DNA of 64,000 nucleotides. It comes from Massilia sp. Root418. Its GTDB lineage: Bacteria > Pseudomonadota > Gammaproteobacteria > Burkholderiales > Burkholderiaceae_D. The DNA lies in contig NZ_LMEC01000001.1 in assembly GCF_001425265.1 (NCBI RefSeq), positions 330,036 to 394,035 on the forward strand, in the 5' to 3' direction. The notes below the pieces were generated by a model. The model did no database searches and was not told where the DNA came from. It saw only the letters and a program-made list of their open reading frames with translations. Of the stretch, positions 31,331 through 41,024 are shown piece after piece (the stretch's first letter is position 1; the number at the start of each line of letters is the position of its first letter). The position numbers were made by a program, and so were the translations under genes.

Positions 31331-33031
31331 TTAGACCACGAAGCCCGAGACGATCTTGTTGAGGCCGGTGGCGCTCTGGTTCAGGCTGTCCGTGGAACGG
31401 GCGATGCTGTCGCAGTTGGCGGCCGACTTCTCGGTTTCCTCGGCAATGTACTGGATCGCCGTGCTCACTTCCTTGGCCGTGAGCAGCTGCTCATTGGCCG
31501 ATTTGGCAATGTCGGAAATGGCCAACGTGGTGCGCGATACGCCGCTGACGATCTTGTCGAAGGCATCGCTAGCCTGGCGCGAGATCTCGCTGCCCGCCGT
31601 GACGCGCTTGACGGACTCGTTGATCAGCTTGGAAATTTCCTTGGTGGCCTGCGACGAGCGCTCGGCCAGCTTGCGCACCTCGTCGGCCACCACCGAGAAG
31701 CCCAGGCCGTGCTCGCCCGCGCGCGCCGCCTCGATGGCGGCGTTGAAGGCCAGCATATTGGTCTGGTTGGCGATCTCGCTGATGACCTTGACGATTTCGC
31801 CTATGTCTTCCGATGAACGGTTGATCAATTCCATGGCTTCGATGGACTTGGCCACTGCCTTGGCGCCGGCCTCGGCTTCCTGCTGGGTGGCCTTGGCCAG
31901 GCTGTCCGCGCTGCTGGTGTTTTCTGCGATCGAATTGATGGAGTTGGTCAGGCCGTCGATGGAGGCGTTCATTTCCTCCACGGTGGCGCCCAGCGCCTGG
32001 GTGCCCGTGGCCACGCCGCTGGACCGCTCGGCGATGGCCAGCGAGGCTTGCGCGAAGCCGCTGGCCGAGGTCACCACGTTGGCGATCACGCCGCGCAGGT
32101 CGGCGATCATCTTGCCGATGCCGCGGCCCAGTTCGTCCAGCGGCTCATCGCCTTCCGACACGATGTTGCAGCTCAGGTCGCCCTGGGCTGCCTTGGCCAC
32201 CGAGGCGAGCAGGGAGTCCACCTTGCGGCTGTCGGATTCGGCCTTCACCTTGGTGCTGTGCTCCAGCTCCACCTGCTCGGTGACGTCGCTGGCGAACTTC
32301 ACAATCTTATAGGGCTTGCCGTTCAAATCAAGGATGGGATTATACGTGGCCTGTATCCATATTACTTTGCCATTGTTGCCGATCCGTTTGTATCGGCCGC
32401 AATCGAATTCACCCCGATTTAACTTTTGCCAGAATTTCTTGTATTCCAGGCTATTGGTGTAGTCAGGCTCGCAAAACATGCGGTGATGCTCTCCCTGAAT
32501 ATCTTCCAGGGTATAGCCCATTACTTCCAGGAAGTTTTCATTGGCTACCAATACGCAGCCATGGATGTCGAATTCAATCACCGCCTGGGCCTTGCCGATG
32601 GCGGTCACCTTGCTCTCGTACTCGGCGCTGCGCTGGCGGGCGGCGGTGATGTCGGTGGCGAACTTGATTACTTTGTACGGCTTGCCGCTCTCGTCGAGGA
32701 TGGGGTTGTAGGAGGCGCTGATCCAGATCTCCTTGCCGCCTTTGCCCAGGCGCTTGTAGTCGGCCTGCTCGAATTCACCCTTGGCCAGGCGCAGCCAGAA
32801 GTCGCGGTACTCGGCCGTCTTCACGTACTCCGGTTCGCAGAACATCGCGTGATGCTTGCCTTGCACTTCCTCCAGCGTATACCCTAGCGTGCGCAGGAAG
32901 TTATCGTTCGCGCTCAGGATGTTGCCAGCCAGATCAAATTCGATCACGGCTTGTACACGGTTAAGCGCGGTATTGATAGCTTGCAGATCCATCTCCTGCG
33001 TTTGGATTTGGCTGGGGGCATGCATATCCAT
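31331..33031 (-). CDS. soluble methyl-accepting chemotaxis protein with two PAS sensor domains
   Basis: 566 residues, with no signal peptide or transmembrane segment, so cytoplasmic. Two PAS/PAC units (about residues 25-140 and 147-258) share NPILD-x-x-GKPYK-x-x-KFA-x-D-x-T endings and CEP(E/D)Y motifs; they belong to the haem- or flavin-capable aerotaxis-like PAS class, but no cofactor ligand can be assigned. The signalling domain has the tip [45 protein letters not shown]. The start has AAGGAAA upstream. The codons of the second PAS unit are noticeably AT-richer. It heads the operon receptor-cheR-cheD-triple CheW. Confidence 0.94.
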   Translation of the reverse strand: MDMHAPSQIQTQEMDLQAINTALNRVQAVIEFDLAGNILSANDNFLRTLGYTLEEVQGKHHAMFCEPEYVKTAEYRDFWLRLAKGEFEQADYKRLGKGGKEIWISASYNPILDESGKPYKVIKFATDITAARQRSAEYESKVTAIGKAQAVIEFDIHGCVLVANENFLEVMGYTLEDIQGEHHRMFCEPDYTNSLEYKKFWQKLNRGEFDCGRYKRIGNNGKVIWIQATYNPILDLNGKPYKIVKFASDVTEQVELEHSTKVKAESDSRKVDSLLASVAKAAQGDLSCNIVSEGDEPLDELGRGIGKMIADLRGVIANVVTSASGFAQASLAIAERSSGVATGTQALGATVEEMNASIDGLTNSINSIAENTSSADSLAKATQQEAEAGAKAVAKSIEAMELINRSSEDIGEIVKVISEIANQTNMLAFNAAIEAARAGEHGLGFSVVADEVRKLAERSSQATKEISKLINESVKRVTAGSEISRQASDAFDKIVSGVSRTTLAISDIAKSANEQLLTAKEVSTAIQYIAEETEKSAANCDSIARSTDSLNQSATGLNKIVSGFVV

Positions 33032-33390
33032 GGCATTTCCTTAAATGTTAATTCGCTTGTTAAAGGCCGGCGGAGAAACTGCGGCGGTTAATGTGATATT
33101 TGCGAGAGTCGGTGAGAATTGGTGAGAATTACGTATGCTGGGAAATCAAGAAATTGATTCTCGTCATTATTTTCCCGCTATCACATAAACGCAAGCGAAG
33201 GATTGAGTTTTATCAAGTTAGGTGTCTGTTTCATGCGAAACGATTTGCAAGGTGGCACGACCTCGGCGCCCGCTCTGGCGCACTTGGCAAGAAATAACAC
33301 GACCGTGCGTTTTTTTGAGGTATAGTGAGGTTTGTGCAGCCCGTCCTCACTGACATTCACTGACATTTACACTTACAAGAAGGAAGAGAC
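33032..33390. other. intergenic region between the chemotaxis operon and the beta-oxidation gene
   Basis: 359 bp, AT-richer than its surroundings. It must hold divergent promoters. I see a 10-bp direct repeat GGTGAGAATT at 33111-33130, a candidate -10 TATAGT at 33321-33326 for the plus-strand gene without a matching -35, and a duplicated CACTGACATT around 33347-33367 near that gene. A 65-codon frame on the plus strand has no RBS and no family features, and I treat it as non-coding. Confidence 0.5.
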
Positions 33391-35478
33391 ATGAGTGCCG
33401 AATACCAAGTTCACGGTTCCGTAGCGGTCATCACGCTGAACAACCCGCCCGTCAACGGCCTGGGCCATGCAACCCGCAGTGCTGCGGTGCAGGGCATGCA
33501 GCAGGCGCTGGCGGACGATGCGGTGAAAGCCATCGTCATTACCGGCGCCGGCAAAGCCTTCTCCGGCGGCGCTGACATCAAGGAATTCAATTCGCCCAAG
33601 GCCCTGGCCGAACCGAGCCTGCATTCGCTGATCCGGACGGTGGAAGAATCGACCAAGCCGGTGGTGGCCGCGATCCATACCGTCTGCATGGGCGGCGGCC
33701 TGGAACTGGCGCTGGGCTGCAACTACCGCGTGGCCATGCCGGGCGCGCAAATCGCCTTGCCGGAAGTGAAACTGGGCTTGCTGCCCGGCGCCGGCGGCAC
33801 GCAGCGCCTGCCGCGCGTGCTGGGCCTGGAAATGGCCCTGAACATGATCGTGTCCGGCACCCCGGTGCTCTCCGAAAAACTGGCCAAGACCGCGATCTTC
33901 GACGAAGTGTTCGCTGCCAACGCCGATTTGCTGGAATCGGCGATCGCTTTCGCCGGCAAAGTAGCCGATGCGCGTCCGCTGCCCAAAGTGCGCGACCGCA
34001 AGGTAGACTACCCGAACCACGAAGCCTTCCTGCAGTTCTCCCGCAACACCGTGAAAGCGATGTCCGGCCCATTCCCGGCGCCCCTGGAATGCGTGGAATG
34101 CGTGGCCGCCTCGGTGACCATGAAGTTCGAAGACGGCCTGAAGTTCGAGCGCGAGCGCTTCCTGTCGCTGATCCAGACCACCGAATCGAAATCGCTGCGC
34201 CACGCCTTCTTCAGCGAGCGCCAGGCCAGCAAGGTGCCGGACGTGCCGTCCGACACGCCGACCCGCGCCATCAAAAAGGCAGCCGTGATCGGTGCCGGCA
34301 CTATGGGCGGCGGCATTGCGATGAACTTCGCCAACGCGGGCATCCCGGTCACCATCCTGGAAATGAAGCCCGAGGCGCTGGAAAAAGGCCTGGCCACCAT
34401 CCGCAAGAACTATGAGAACACCCTGAAGAAGGGCAAGCTGACCCAGGAAAAGTTCGACCAGCGCGTGGGCCTGATCACCGGCACCATGAACTACGAGGAA
34501 ATCGGCGACGCCGACATCGTGGTGGAAGCCGTGTTCGAAGACATGGGCGTGAAGGAAACCGTATTCCGCAAGCTGGACGAGGTGATGAAGCAGGGCGCCA
34601 TCCTGGCCTCCAACACGTCCACCCTGGACGTGGACAAGATCGCCTCCTTCACCAAGCGTCCGCAGGACGTGATCGGTACCCACTTCTTCAGCCCGGCGAA
34701 CGTGATGAAGCTGCTGGAAATCGTGCGCGGCAAGGAAACCGGCAAGGACGTGCTGGCCACCACGCTGGCGCTGTCGAAGAAACTGAAGAAGACCGGCGTG
34801 GTGTCGGGCGTGTGCGACGGCTTTATCGGCAACCGCATGATCGAGCAGTACAGCCGCCAGGCCGGCTTCCTGCTGGAAGAAGGCTGCCTGCCGGAACAGG
34901 TGGACAAGGCGGTGGAGAAGTTCGGCTTCGCCATGGGGCCGTTCCGCATGGGCGACCTGGCCGGCAACGACATCGGCTGGTACATCCGCAAGCGCCGCTA
35001 CGTGGAATCGCCGGAAATCACCTACTCGAAGACCGCCGACCTGCTGTGCGAAATGGGCCGCTATGGCCAGAAGACGGGCGGCGGCTGGTATGACTACAAG
35101 GCCGGCGACCGCAAAGCTTACCCGAACGAGCAGGTCAACGCCATGATCGTCAAGCATTCCGAGGACATCGGCGTGGTGCGCCGCAAGATCAGCGACCAGG
35201 AAATCGTCGAGCGGCTGGTGTACGCGCTTGTGAACGAAGGCGCGCGTATCCTGGAAGAAGGCATCGCCATGCGCGCGTCCGACATCGACATGGTCTACCT
35301 GACCGGCTACGGCTTCCCGCTGCACCGCGGCGGCCCGATGTTCTATGCCGACACGGTGGGCTTGCCCAACGTGCTGGGCACCATCGAGCGCCTGTCGCGC
35401 GGACGCCACGGCGAAGCATGGGCGCCGGCGCCGCTGCTGGTGAAGTTGGCCGCCGAGGGCAAGGGCTTTAACGGCTGA
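33391..35478 (+). CDS. bifunctional enoyl-CoA hydratase / 3-hydroxyacyl-CoA dehydrogenase (FadB-like)
   Basis: 695 residues. Carries out the hydration and NAD-dependent oxidation steps of beta-oxidation. The crotonase domain (about 1-190) has GKAFSGGADIKEF, MGGGLELALGCNYRVA and the catalytic-type LPEVKLGLLPGAGGTQRLPR. The dehydrogenase domain starts near residue 295 with the Rossmann motif AAVIGAGTMGGGIAMNFANAGIPVTILEM and includes ASNTSTLDVDKIASFTKRPQDVIGTHFFSPANVMKLLEIV. The C-terminal domain contains VYLTGYGFPLHRGGPMFYAD. The length and order match the single-chain peroxisomal-type enzyme (not the longer FadJ/FadB). It is monocistronic; no thiolase gene is adjacent. Confidence 0.94.
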   Translation: MSAEYQVHGSVAVITLNNPPVNGLGHATRSAAVQGMQQALADDAVKAIVITGAGKAFSGGADIKEFNSPKALAEPSLHSLIRTVEESTKPVVAAIHTVCMGGGLELALGCNYRVAMPGAQIALPEVKLGLLPGAGGTQRLPRVLGLEMALNMIVSGTPVLSEKLAKTAIFDEVFAANADLLESAIAFAGKVADARPLPKVRDRKVDYPNHEAFLQFSRNTVKAMSGPFPAPLECVECVAASVTMKFEDGLKFERERFLSLIQTTESKSLRHAFFSERQASKVPDVPSDTPTRAIKKAAVIGAGTMGGGIAMNFANAGIPVTILEMKPEALEKGLATIRKNYENTLKKGKLTQEKFDQRVGLITGTMNYEEIGDADIVVEAVFEDMGVKETVFRKLDEVMKQGAILASNTSTLDVDKIASFTKRPQDVIGTHFFSPANVMKLLEIVRGKETGKDVLATTLALSKKLKKTGVVSGVCDGFIGNRMIEQYSRQAGFLLEEGCLPEQVDKAVEKFGFAMGPFRMGDLAGNDIGWYIRKRRYVESPEITYSKTADLLCEMGRYGQKTGGGWYDYKAGDRKAYPNEQVNAMIVKHSEDIGVVRRKISDQEIVERLVYALVNEGARILEEGIAMRASDIDMVYLTGYGFPLHRGGPMFYADTVGLPNVLGTIERLSRGRHGEAWAPAPLLVKLAAEGKGFNG

Positions 35479-35481
35479 TAA

Positions 35482-35504
35482 GCCGGGCCCGGGCGCCGGC
35501 CCGG
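35482..35504. terminator. GC hairpin between convergent genes
   Basis: Stem CCGGGCC (35483-35489) pairs with GGCCCGG (35498-35504) in the 28-bp gap between the beta-oxidation gene and the GNAT gene. There is no T-tract. It is a likely bidirectional stop or stabiliser. Confidence 0.55.
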
Positions 35505-35506
35505 GG

Positions 35507-36049
35507 TCAGCCGATCCGCTTGCGCATGCGCGCCAGCGGCACGCTGACCGGGCCGGGCAGGGCAATTTCGAACGGTTCGACCACCTCGAAACCGCTGGCC
35601 AGGTACAGCGGCACGCCAGGCATGGTGGCTGCCAGTTCCAGTGTCAGGTAGCCCTGCGCGGCGGCCTCGCGCTGGCAGTGCTCCATCAGCATGCGTCCCA
35701 GCCCTTGCCGTGCAGCCGACGGCGCGACAAAAAAGGCGCGGATGCGGCCAGGTTCGGTTGCCGGGTCCAGCAAGCGGTCCGGGCCGGCCTTGGTGCGGTC
35801 GGCGCCGAACAGCGTGGCGCGCTTGCTCCAGCCGCCGCACGCCAGCGCCTGGCCGGCGCGTTCAATAATGAAGTAAGTCCCGTCCTCGACCAGCTGAGTA
35901 TCGACACCGAACACGTGGCGCGTCACCGCCTGCGCCTGTTCCGGGGTATAAAAGCCGGCGCTCAAGGCAATGCCGGACTCGGCGATCAGCGCTTCCATGC
36001 GCGGCACGTCTTCCATGCGGGCGGGGCGGAGGATGGGTGGTGTCGTCAT
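35507..36049 (-). CDS. GNAT family N-acetyltransferase
   Basis: 180 residues. The acetyl-CoA binding motif is IRAFFVAPSAARQGLGRMLMEHCQREAAAQGYLTLEL (about residues 112-148), with R/Q-x-x-G-x-G/A as RQGLGR. The segment VPLYLASGFEVVEPFEIALP is the usual last strand-helix of the fold. The N terminus PILRPARMEDVPRMEALI fits. The substrate is unknown: GNATs act on amines of small molecules or proteins. It diverges from the periplasmic binding protein gene across 72 bp. Confidence 0.85.
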   Translation of the reverse strand: MTTPPILRPARMEDVPRMEALIAESGIALSAGFYTPEQAQAVTRHVFGVDTQLVEDGTYFIIERAGQALACGGWSKRATLFGADRTKAGPDRLLDPATEPGRIRAFFVAPSAARQGLGRMLMEHCQREAAAQGYLTLELAATMPGVPLYLASGFEVVEPFEIALPGPVSVPLARMRKRIG

Positions 36050-36121
36050 AAGACCATACGGTAATGCAATTCTTTTGACTAGTCCATGCCGTTGGGTATG
36101 ATGTGTGCATTAGGAGAAGCA

Positions 36122-36883
36122 ATGCACAGACTACCGAAAGTTGCTGCGGGCGTGGCCATGCTGGCCGCGGCGCTGGCGGGAACAGCTGCGGGGGCGCGCG
36201 AACTGCTGGTGGTCGGGGCGCATTTCGAGCGCGTGTTCGAGCGCCGCGCGGACGGCGAGTTCACCGGCATGGGACCGGACCTCGTGCGCCTGGTGGCGCG
36301 CCGCAACAAGGACACGGTGCGGTTCGAACTCTACCCCTGGGCCCGCGCGCAAGCCATGGTGGCTCAGGGCATGGCCGACATCCTGGTAGGCCCGTACAAG
36401 TCTGCCGAACGGCTGGAACGGATGGCTTTTTCGCGCTCGGCCTTCTACCGCGACGACATGGTGTTCTACGCCCTGGCCGGGGCTGGGCAGGCCTGGCAGG
36501 GCGATTACGCGGCCCTGGAAGGCAAGTCCATCGTGGTGATGAACGGCTGGGCCTACGGCGCCGGTTTCGACGCGGCGCGCCCGCGCTTGCGCGTGAGCGT
36601 GGCCAACAACGTTGAAAACGGGCTGCTGATGCTGACCTACAAGCATGTGGCCCTGTTCGCCAGCAACCGCCGCAATACCGAGCCGGTGCTGGCGGCGCTC
36701 AAACTGGGCCGCCAGGTGGTGGCGCTGCCGCAAGTGATCGAAGTCCAGGACGGCTACTTCGCCTTCCCCAGGCGCGCCAGCCACGACGCCATCCGCGCCG
36801 GCTTCGACAGTGCCCTCGACGCCCTGATCGAAAGCGGCGAGCTCAAGCGACTTAGCCTGCGCTACGACGTCGACATCCCATAA
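36122..36883 (+). CDS. periplasmic solute-binding protein, family 3-like (orphan)
   Basis: 253 residues from ATG 36122, which has AGGAGAAGC directly upstream; earlier in-frame ATGs lack an RBS and would hide the signal peptide. Signal peptide MHRLPKVAAGVAMLAAALAGTAAGA. The mature part (ELLVVGAHFERVFERRADGEFTGMGPDLVRLVARRNKDTVRFELYPWARAQAMVAQGMADILVGPYKSAER) matches the transporter-like sensor proteins of the SBP_bac_3 superfamily. There is no permease or ATPase gene nearby, so it may serve a sensor or a distant transporter. The ligand is unknown. Confidence 0.82.
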   Translation: MHRLPKVAAGVAMLAAALAGTAAGARELLVVGAHFERVFERRADGEFTGMGPDLVRLVARRNKDTVRFELYPWARAQAMVAQGMADILVGPYKSAERLERMAFSRSAFYRDDMVFYALAGAGQAWQGDYAALEGKSIVVMNGWAYGAGFDAARPRLRVSVANNVENGLLMLTYKHVALFASNRRNTEPVLAALKLGRQVVALPQVIEVQDGYFAFPRRASHDAIRAGFDSALDALIESGELKRLSLRYDVDIP

Positions 36884-36889
36884 GCGAGC

Positions 36890-36948
36890 TGAGCCGCATT
36901 TTGCCTAATTTGGGGGTCAGACCCCTAAATCAGGCAGAATGCGGCTCA
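36890..36948. terminator. 29-bp imperfect palindrome between convergent genes, GGGGTC-A-GACCCC core
   Basis: Arms 36890-36918 and 36920-36948 pair over 29 positions with three non-Watson-Crick positions (two G-T type) around a single A. The central GGGGTCAGACCCC shares GGGGTCAG with the palindrome after purL. It lies between the binding-protein gene and nadB and could end transcription from both sides; there is no long T-run. It is probably a dispersed repeat co-opted as a terminator. Confidence 0.75.
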
Positions 36949-36958
36949 GGCTGCTTGG

Positions 36959-38572
36959 CTAGCGGCGCGTGGGGGTGAGGATGCTGGGCAGGGCCTTGGG
37001 CAGCGTTTCGGGGTAGTCGCGGCTGAAGTGCAGGCCCCGGCTTTCGCGCCGCTGCAGCGCGCTGTTGACGATCAGGCCGGCCACGTCCACCAGGTTGCGC
37101 AGCTCCAGCAGGTCGCTGGTGATGCGGAAGTTCTGGTAGTACTCGTCGATCTCTTCCTTGAGCAGGGCGATGCGGTGCTGGGCCCGCTCCAGGCGCTTGG
37201 TGGTGCGCACGATGCCGACGTAATTCCACATGAAGCGGCGCAGTTCGTCCCAGTTGTGGGCAATGACCACTTCTTCGTCGGCGTCGGTCACGCGGCTTTC
37301 GTCCCAGTCCGGCAGGTAGGGCGTTCCCAGGCGCTCCTTGCTTTCAATGTCTTGCGCGCAGGCGCGGCCGATCACCACACATTCGAGCAAGGAGTTCGAG
37401 GCCAGCCGGTTGGCGCCATGCAGGCCGGTGCAGGCGGTCTCGCCTACCGCGTACAGGCCCGGCAGGTCGGTGCGGCCTTGCAGGTCGGTCACCACGCCGC
37501 CGCAGGTGTAGTGCGCGGCCGGTACGATCGGGATCGGCTCCTTGGTGATGTCGATGCCCAGCTCCAGGCAGCGCGCGTAAATGGTCGGGAAGTGTTCGAT
37601 CAGCCAGGCTGCGGGCTTGTGGCTGATGTCCAGGTGCACGTAGTCCAGGCCGCGTTTCTTGATTTCAAAGTCGATGGCGCGCGCCACCACGTCGCGCGGG
37701 GCCAGTTCGGCGCGCTCGTCGTGCGCCAGCATGAAGCGCATGCCGGCGGCCGGGCCCGCTTCGGGCGGCAGCTTGAGCAGGCCGCCTTCGCCCCGGATCG
37801 CTTCGGTGATCAGGAAGGACTTGGCGTAGGGGTGGTACAGGCAGGTGGGATGGAACTGGATGAATTCCATGTTGGAAACGCGGCAGCCGGCGCGCCAGGC
37901 CATGGCGATGCCGTCGCCGCTGGCCGTGTCCGGGTTGGTGGTATACAAGTAGACCTTGCCGGCGCCGCCGGTGGCCAGCACGGTATGCTCGGCGGCTACC
38001 GTGTGCACTTCGCCGCTGCGCACGTCCTGCACGTACAGGCCGTGGCACTTGGGCTGCAGGTTGCGGCGCTGTTCCTTGCCGTCCAGCTTGTCGGAGGTGA
38101 TCAGGTCGATGGCGCAGTGGTGCTCGAACAGGCTGATGTTGGGGTGCGCGCGCACCTTCTGTTCCAGCGTGACTTGCACGGCGTGGCCGGTGGCGTCAGC
38201 GGCGTGGATGATGCGGCGCTGGCTGTGGCCGCCTTCCCGTGTCAGGTGGAAGCCCAGCTCGGCGCTGTCGTCGCGCGTGAAGGGCACGCCCTGGTCGATC
38301 AGCCATTCGATGGCGGCGCGGCCGTTTTCCACGATGAAGCGGGTGGCGTCCGTGTCGCACAGGCCGCCGCCGGCCACCAGGGTGTCGGCGATGTGCTGGT
38401 CGTGGCTGTCGCCCGAGTCGAGCACGGCGGCGATGCCGCCCTGGGCCCAGTTGCTGGCGCCGTCAAGCAGCTCGCGTTTGGAAATAATGGCCACCTTGCG
38501 CGTTTCGGCGAGGTGCAGGGCCACCGACAGGCCGGCCAGGCCGCTGCCGACAATCGCAACATCAAATTTCAT
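36959..38572 (-). CDS. nadB: L-aspartate oxidase
   Basis: 537 residues from ATG 38572 ([23 protein letters not shown]); a TTG start 33 bp earlier is less likely. The FAD-dependent enzyme oxidises aspartate to iminoaspartate in NAD synthesis. The dinucleotide motif GSGLAG, the conserved [20 protein letters not shown] and [32 protein letters not shown], and the succinate-dehydrogenase-like [16 protein letters not shown] identify the family. nadA and nadC are not in the window. It diverges from the sugar transferase gene. Confidence 0.95.
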   Translation of the reverse strand: MKFDVAIVGSGLAGLSVALHLAETRKVAIISKRELLDGASNWAQGGIAAVLDSGDSHDQHIADTLVAGGGLCDTDATRFIVENGRAAIEWLIDQGVPFTRDDSAELGFHLTREGGHSQRRIIHAADATGHAVQVTLEQKVRAHPNISLFEHHCAIDLITSDKLDGKEQRRNLQPKCHGLYVQDVRSGEVHTVAAEHTVLATGGAGKVYLYTTNPDTASGDGIAMAWRAGCRVSNMEFIQFHPTCLYHPYAKSFLITEAIRGEGGLLKLPPEAGPAAGMRFMLAHDERAELAPRDVVARAIDFEIKKRGLDYVHLDISHKPAAWLIEHFPTIYARCLELGIDITKEPIPIVPAAHYTCGGVVTDLQGRTDLPGLYAVGETACTGLHGANRLASNSLLECVVIGRACAQDIESKERLGTPYLPDWDESRVTDADEEVVIAHNWDELRRFMWNYVGIVRTTKRLERAQHRIALLKEEIDEYYQNFRITSDLLELRNLVDVAGLIVNSALQRRESRGLHFSRDYPETLPKALPSILTPTRR

Positions 38573-38795
38573 GGTTCTCTGTTCAAATTGCTGAGTAGGA
38601 AGCAAGACTATAGACGATTTGCCGCAGGGCTGTCATGCGCTGGTCATTTTTGCGCAAGATGTTGATCTGGCGCGGGTTTGCGGCGCGCCGGGCTTGTTGC
38701 GGCTCAAGACGCTTGCCAAATGTGCGCGGCATCATGGCGGAACCACTGCAGGCGCGGTGGCGCGGGCGCCCATCCGAGGGGCGCGGGAGCGAGCC

Positions 38796-40376
38796 GTGAT
38801 CCGTATTTTCAACCATTATGTGCCGCGCATGGCCTTCATCCTGCTGCTGATGGAGGTGCTGCTGCTGTTGGCCACGGCCGGGCTGGCGCTGGCGTGGCTG
38901 GCCGAGGCGCAGCGCGCCGTGCGCCCGGGCAGCGTGTATTGGAGCGCGCTGCTGTTCGCGTTGCTGATCGTACTGAGCATGGGCACGCTGGGCATGTACC
39001 AGTCCGACTTCCGCCTGCATCCGGGCGACGCGGTGCGCCAGACGCTGCTGCGCATCGTGCCGGCGCTGCTGCTGGCGTTTGGCCTGCTGAGCGCGCTGTC
39101 CCGCATGCTGCCGGGCCTGCGCGCGGCCCAGTTGGGCACGGCCGCCTTCCTGCTGGGCGGCTGCGCCGTGCTGCTGACACGTTTGCTGCTGTTTTCCACC
39201 GTGCGCGCGGACCGCATGGCGCACCGGCTGATCCTGCTGGGAGACGGCGCGCTGGCGCAGGAATGCATGGAGCTGGCCGCAAGCAAGCACGGCTTCCAGC
39301 GTTTCCAGGTGGTGGGCTGCGTGCCGGTGCCGGGCGAGGAGCGCCGGGTGGCGGTGTCCTGTTTGCTGCCGGCCGGGCCGTCGCTGCTGGAACTGGCGCG
39401 CGCCCACGGCGCGGGCGAGGTGGTGGTGTCGCTTGGCGACCGGCGCGGCGGCGCCTATCCGCTGAGGCAGCTGCTGGAATGCGTGCTGGGCGGGGTGCGG
39501 GTGGTGGACGCGGCCGCCTTCTTTGAGCGCGAGGCGTGCCAGATCCGCATCGATTCGCTGCAGCCGAGCTATCTGATCTTCGGCGGCGGGTTTGACCAGA
39601 GTTTTCTGCGTGCAAGCGTGAAACGGACGTTCGACCTGGCCGCCAGCGGCGCGATCTGCCTGGCGGCCCTGCCGGTCATGCTGCTGACCGCGCTGTGCAT
39701 CGTGGCCCAGGATGGCGGGCCGGTGTTTTACCAGCAGGAGCGGGTGGGCCGGGACGGGCGCTTGTTCAGGGTGCTGAAATTCCGCAGCATGCGCTGCGAT
39801 GCCGAGGGCGACGGCACGCCGCGCTGGGCCGCCCAGGACGATCCGCGCGTGACGCGGGTGGGGCACTGGATACGCAAGCTGCGCATCGATGAACTGCCGC
39901 AAATGCTCAATGTGTTCCGCGGCGAGATGAGCTTTGTCGGGCCGCGCCCGGAGCGGGCGTATTTTGTCGAGCAGCTCGGCAACGAGGTGCCGTACTACAA
40001 CGTGCGGCACAGCATCAAGCCGGGCATTACGGGGCTGGCACAGGTGCGCTACCAGTACGGCGCCTCGGTGGACGACGCGGTGCGCTGCAGGAACTCGCGC
40101 TTGGCCTTCAGGATTTCTATCATTTCCAGCAAGCCGCGGCTGGCGGCGTACACGGCGCCGGACCAGGACCAGGCGCGCGGATCGCCTTCGTCGCCCACTT
40201 CGGCGACCTTGGCCAGGTCGACCGAGCCCACCAGGTCGGCCATGTCGGCGGTGGCCGGGTCGTGCGGCGCGTACGTGCCCACGCCGCAGCGGTCCGCCTC
40301 CGACAGGAACACGCGTTCGACAGGCATTTGCAGGAAGTCGCCGCCGTGCTGCCGCTCCAGGCAGGACCGGCAATAA
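38796..40376 (+). pseudogene. XrtA/PEP-CTERM-type sugar transferase, 3' end lost at a junction
   Basis: Starts at GTG 38796 (IRIFNHYV, the typical start of the TIGR03013-like family) after GGGAGCGAGCC. Hydrophobic segments fill residues 10-125, then a CoA-binding-like region, then the catalytic phosphoglycosyltransferase domain with VKRTFDLAASG, FYQQERVGRDGRLFRVLKFRSM, RKLRIDELPQMLNVFRGEMSFVGPRPERA and GITGLAQVRYQYGASVDDAV. It would move a sugar phosphate to undecaprenyl phosphate for exopolysaccharide. Homology stops at Val429 (40080-40082); family members continue about 40 residues with EKLQYDLYYIKNHS-like sequence. Residues 430-526 here are merely antisense of the prkA-like gene. Probably inactive or impaired, unless the join is an assembly error. 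Confidence 0.82.
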
Positions 40377-40912
40377 GGGCACAGCTCGCCTTCCGCCACG
40401 GCGCCATAGGTGTCGCGGAACGCGGGACGCATGCTGTGCGGCAGCAGGTGCAGCGGCGATTCGTGCACGGGGCAGCCGGCCACGGCGTACAGCGCGCCCT
40501 CGGCTGTCTGGCTGTATTCTTCCAGGCCGCGCTTGAGCAGAATGACGAGGGTGGATTTGCCGCCGGAAGGCGGTCCCAGCAGGAGCAGCAGGCGGCGCCC
40601 GACCTCCGAGCCGGCAGCTGCCGCCTGGAAGTAGGCGCTGACGCGGGCCAGTGCCTCGTCCAGGCCGAACAGCTCCCCGCTGAACAAATCGCGGCCGCCG
40701 TCCTGGCCGCCGTCCGCATCGTTGCGGGCCCGGCTCCAGCGCAGCATGTCCCAGATGTACTGGTGGGAGTTGCGCGCCACCAGGGCAGGGGCCCCGGCGT
40801 CCCGGGTCACGACGTGTTCAATGAACTGGCTGAAGGTGCCACGCCACGGCTCTGCGCGGTGGCGCCGCGTGTAGGCGTGCAGGCTGTCCAGGAATTGCTG
40901 ATGGTGTGCCAC
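40049..40912 (-). pseudogene. PrkA-type serine protein kinase, N-terminal part only
   Basis: 287 residues from GTG 40912 with GGAGGAGAG upstream. Matches the PrkA AAA domain: HYTRRHRAEPW-like N terminus, GTFSQFIEHVV, Walker A LLGPPSGGKSTLVILLKRGLEEYS near residue 110, GCPVHESPLHLLP, a CPYCRSC motif and WSWSGAVYAASRGLLEMIEILKAKREFL. PrkA proteins are about 640 residues; here homology ends near Leu275, and 11-12 unrelated residues (reading antisense into the sugar transferase gene) close the frame. The usual companions yeaH and spoVR are missing downstream. It follows the catalase gene on the same strand (112-bp gap). Confidence 0.85.
40078..40092. other. junction at which two convergent genes are both truncated
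   Basis: Left of about 40082 the plus strand encodes the sugar transferase; right of about 40085 the minus strand encodes the prkA-like gene, each broken mid-domain. A CTGCAG palindrome lies at 40085-40090. No IS, direct repeat or integrase flanks it. It could be a deletion or inversion endpoint, or a chimeric contig join. Confidence 0.8.
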
Positions 40913-41024
40913 GGCGCTCTCCTCCGGTTGGCTCCAGTATCCGCCACGCTGCGGACAGCGGGCTGAGGGAGGTCAAGCGGAGGAGGGGAACTTTTTGCGC
41001 GCGGCAGGTTCGGGCGTGGTGCCC

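Noticed and set aside
33100..33297. Possible 65-residue basic peptide gene upstream of the beta-oxidation gene
   Set aside because: No ribosome binding site, no family resemblance, and the region must hold divergent promoters.
40083..40376. C-terminal 97 residues of the sugar transferase reading frame as a genuine new domain
   Set aside because: The segment is exactly antisense to codons of the prkA-like gene and has no similarity to the sugar transferase family.
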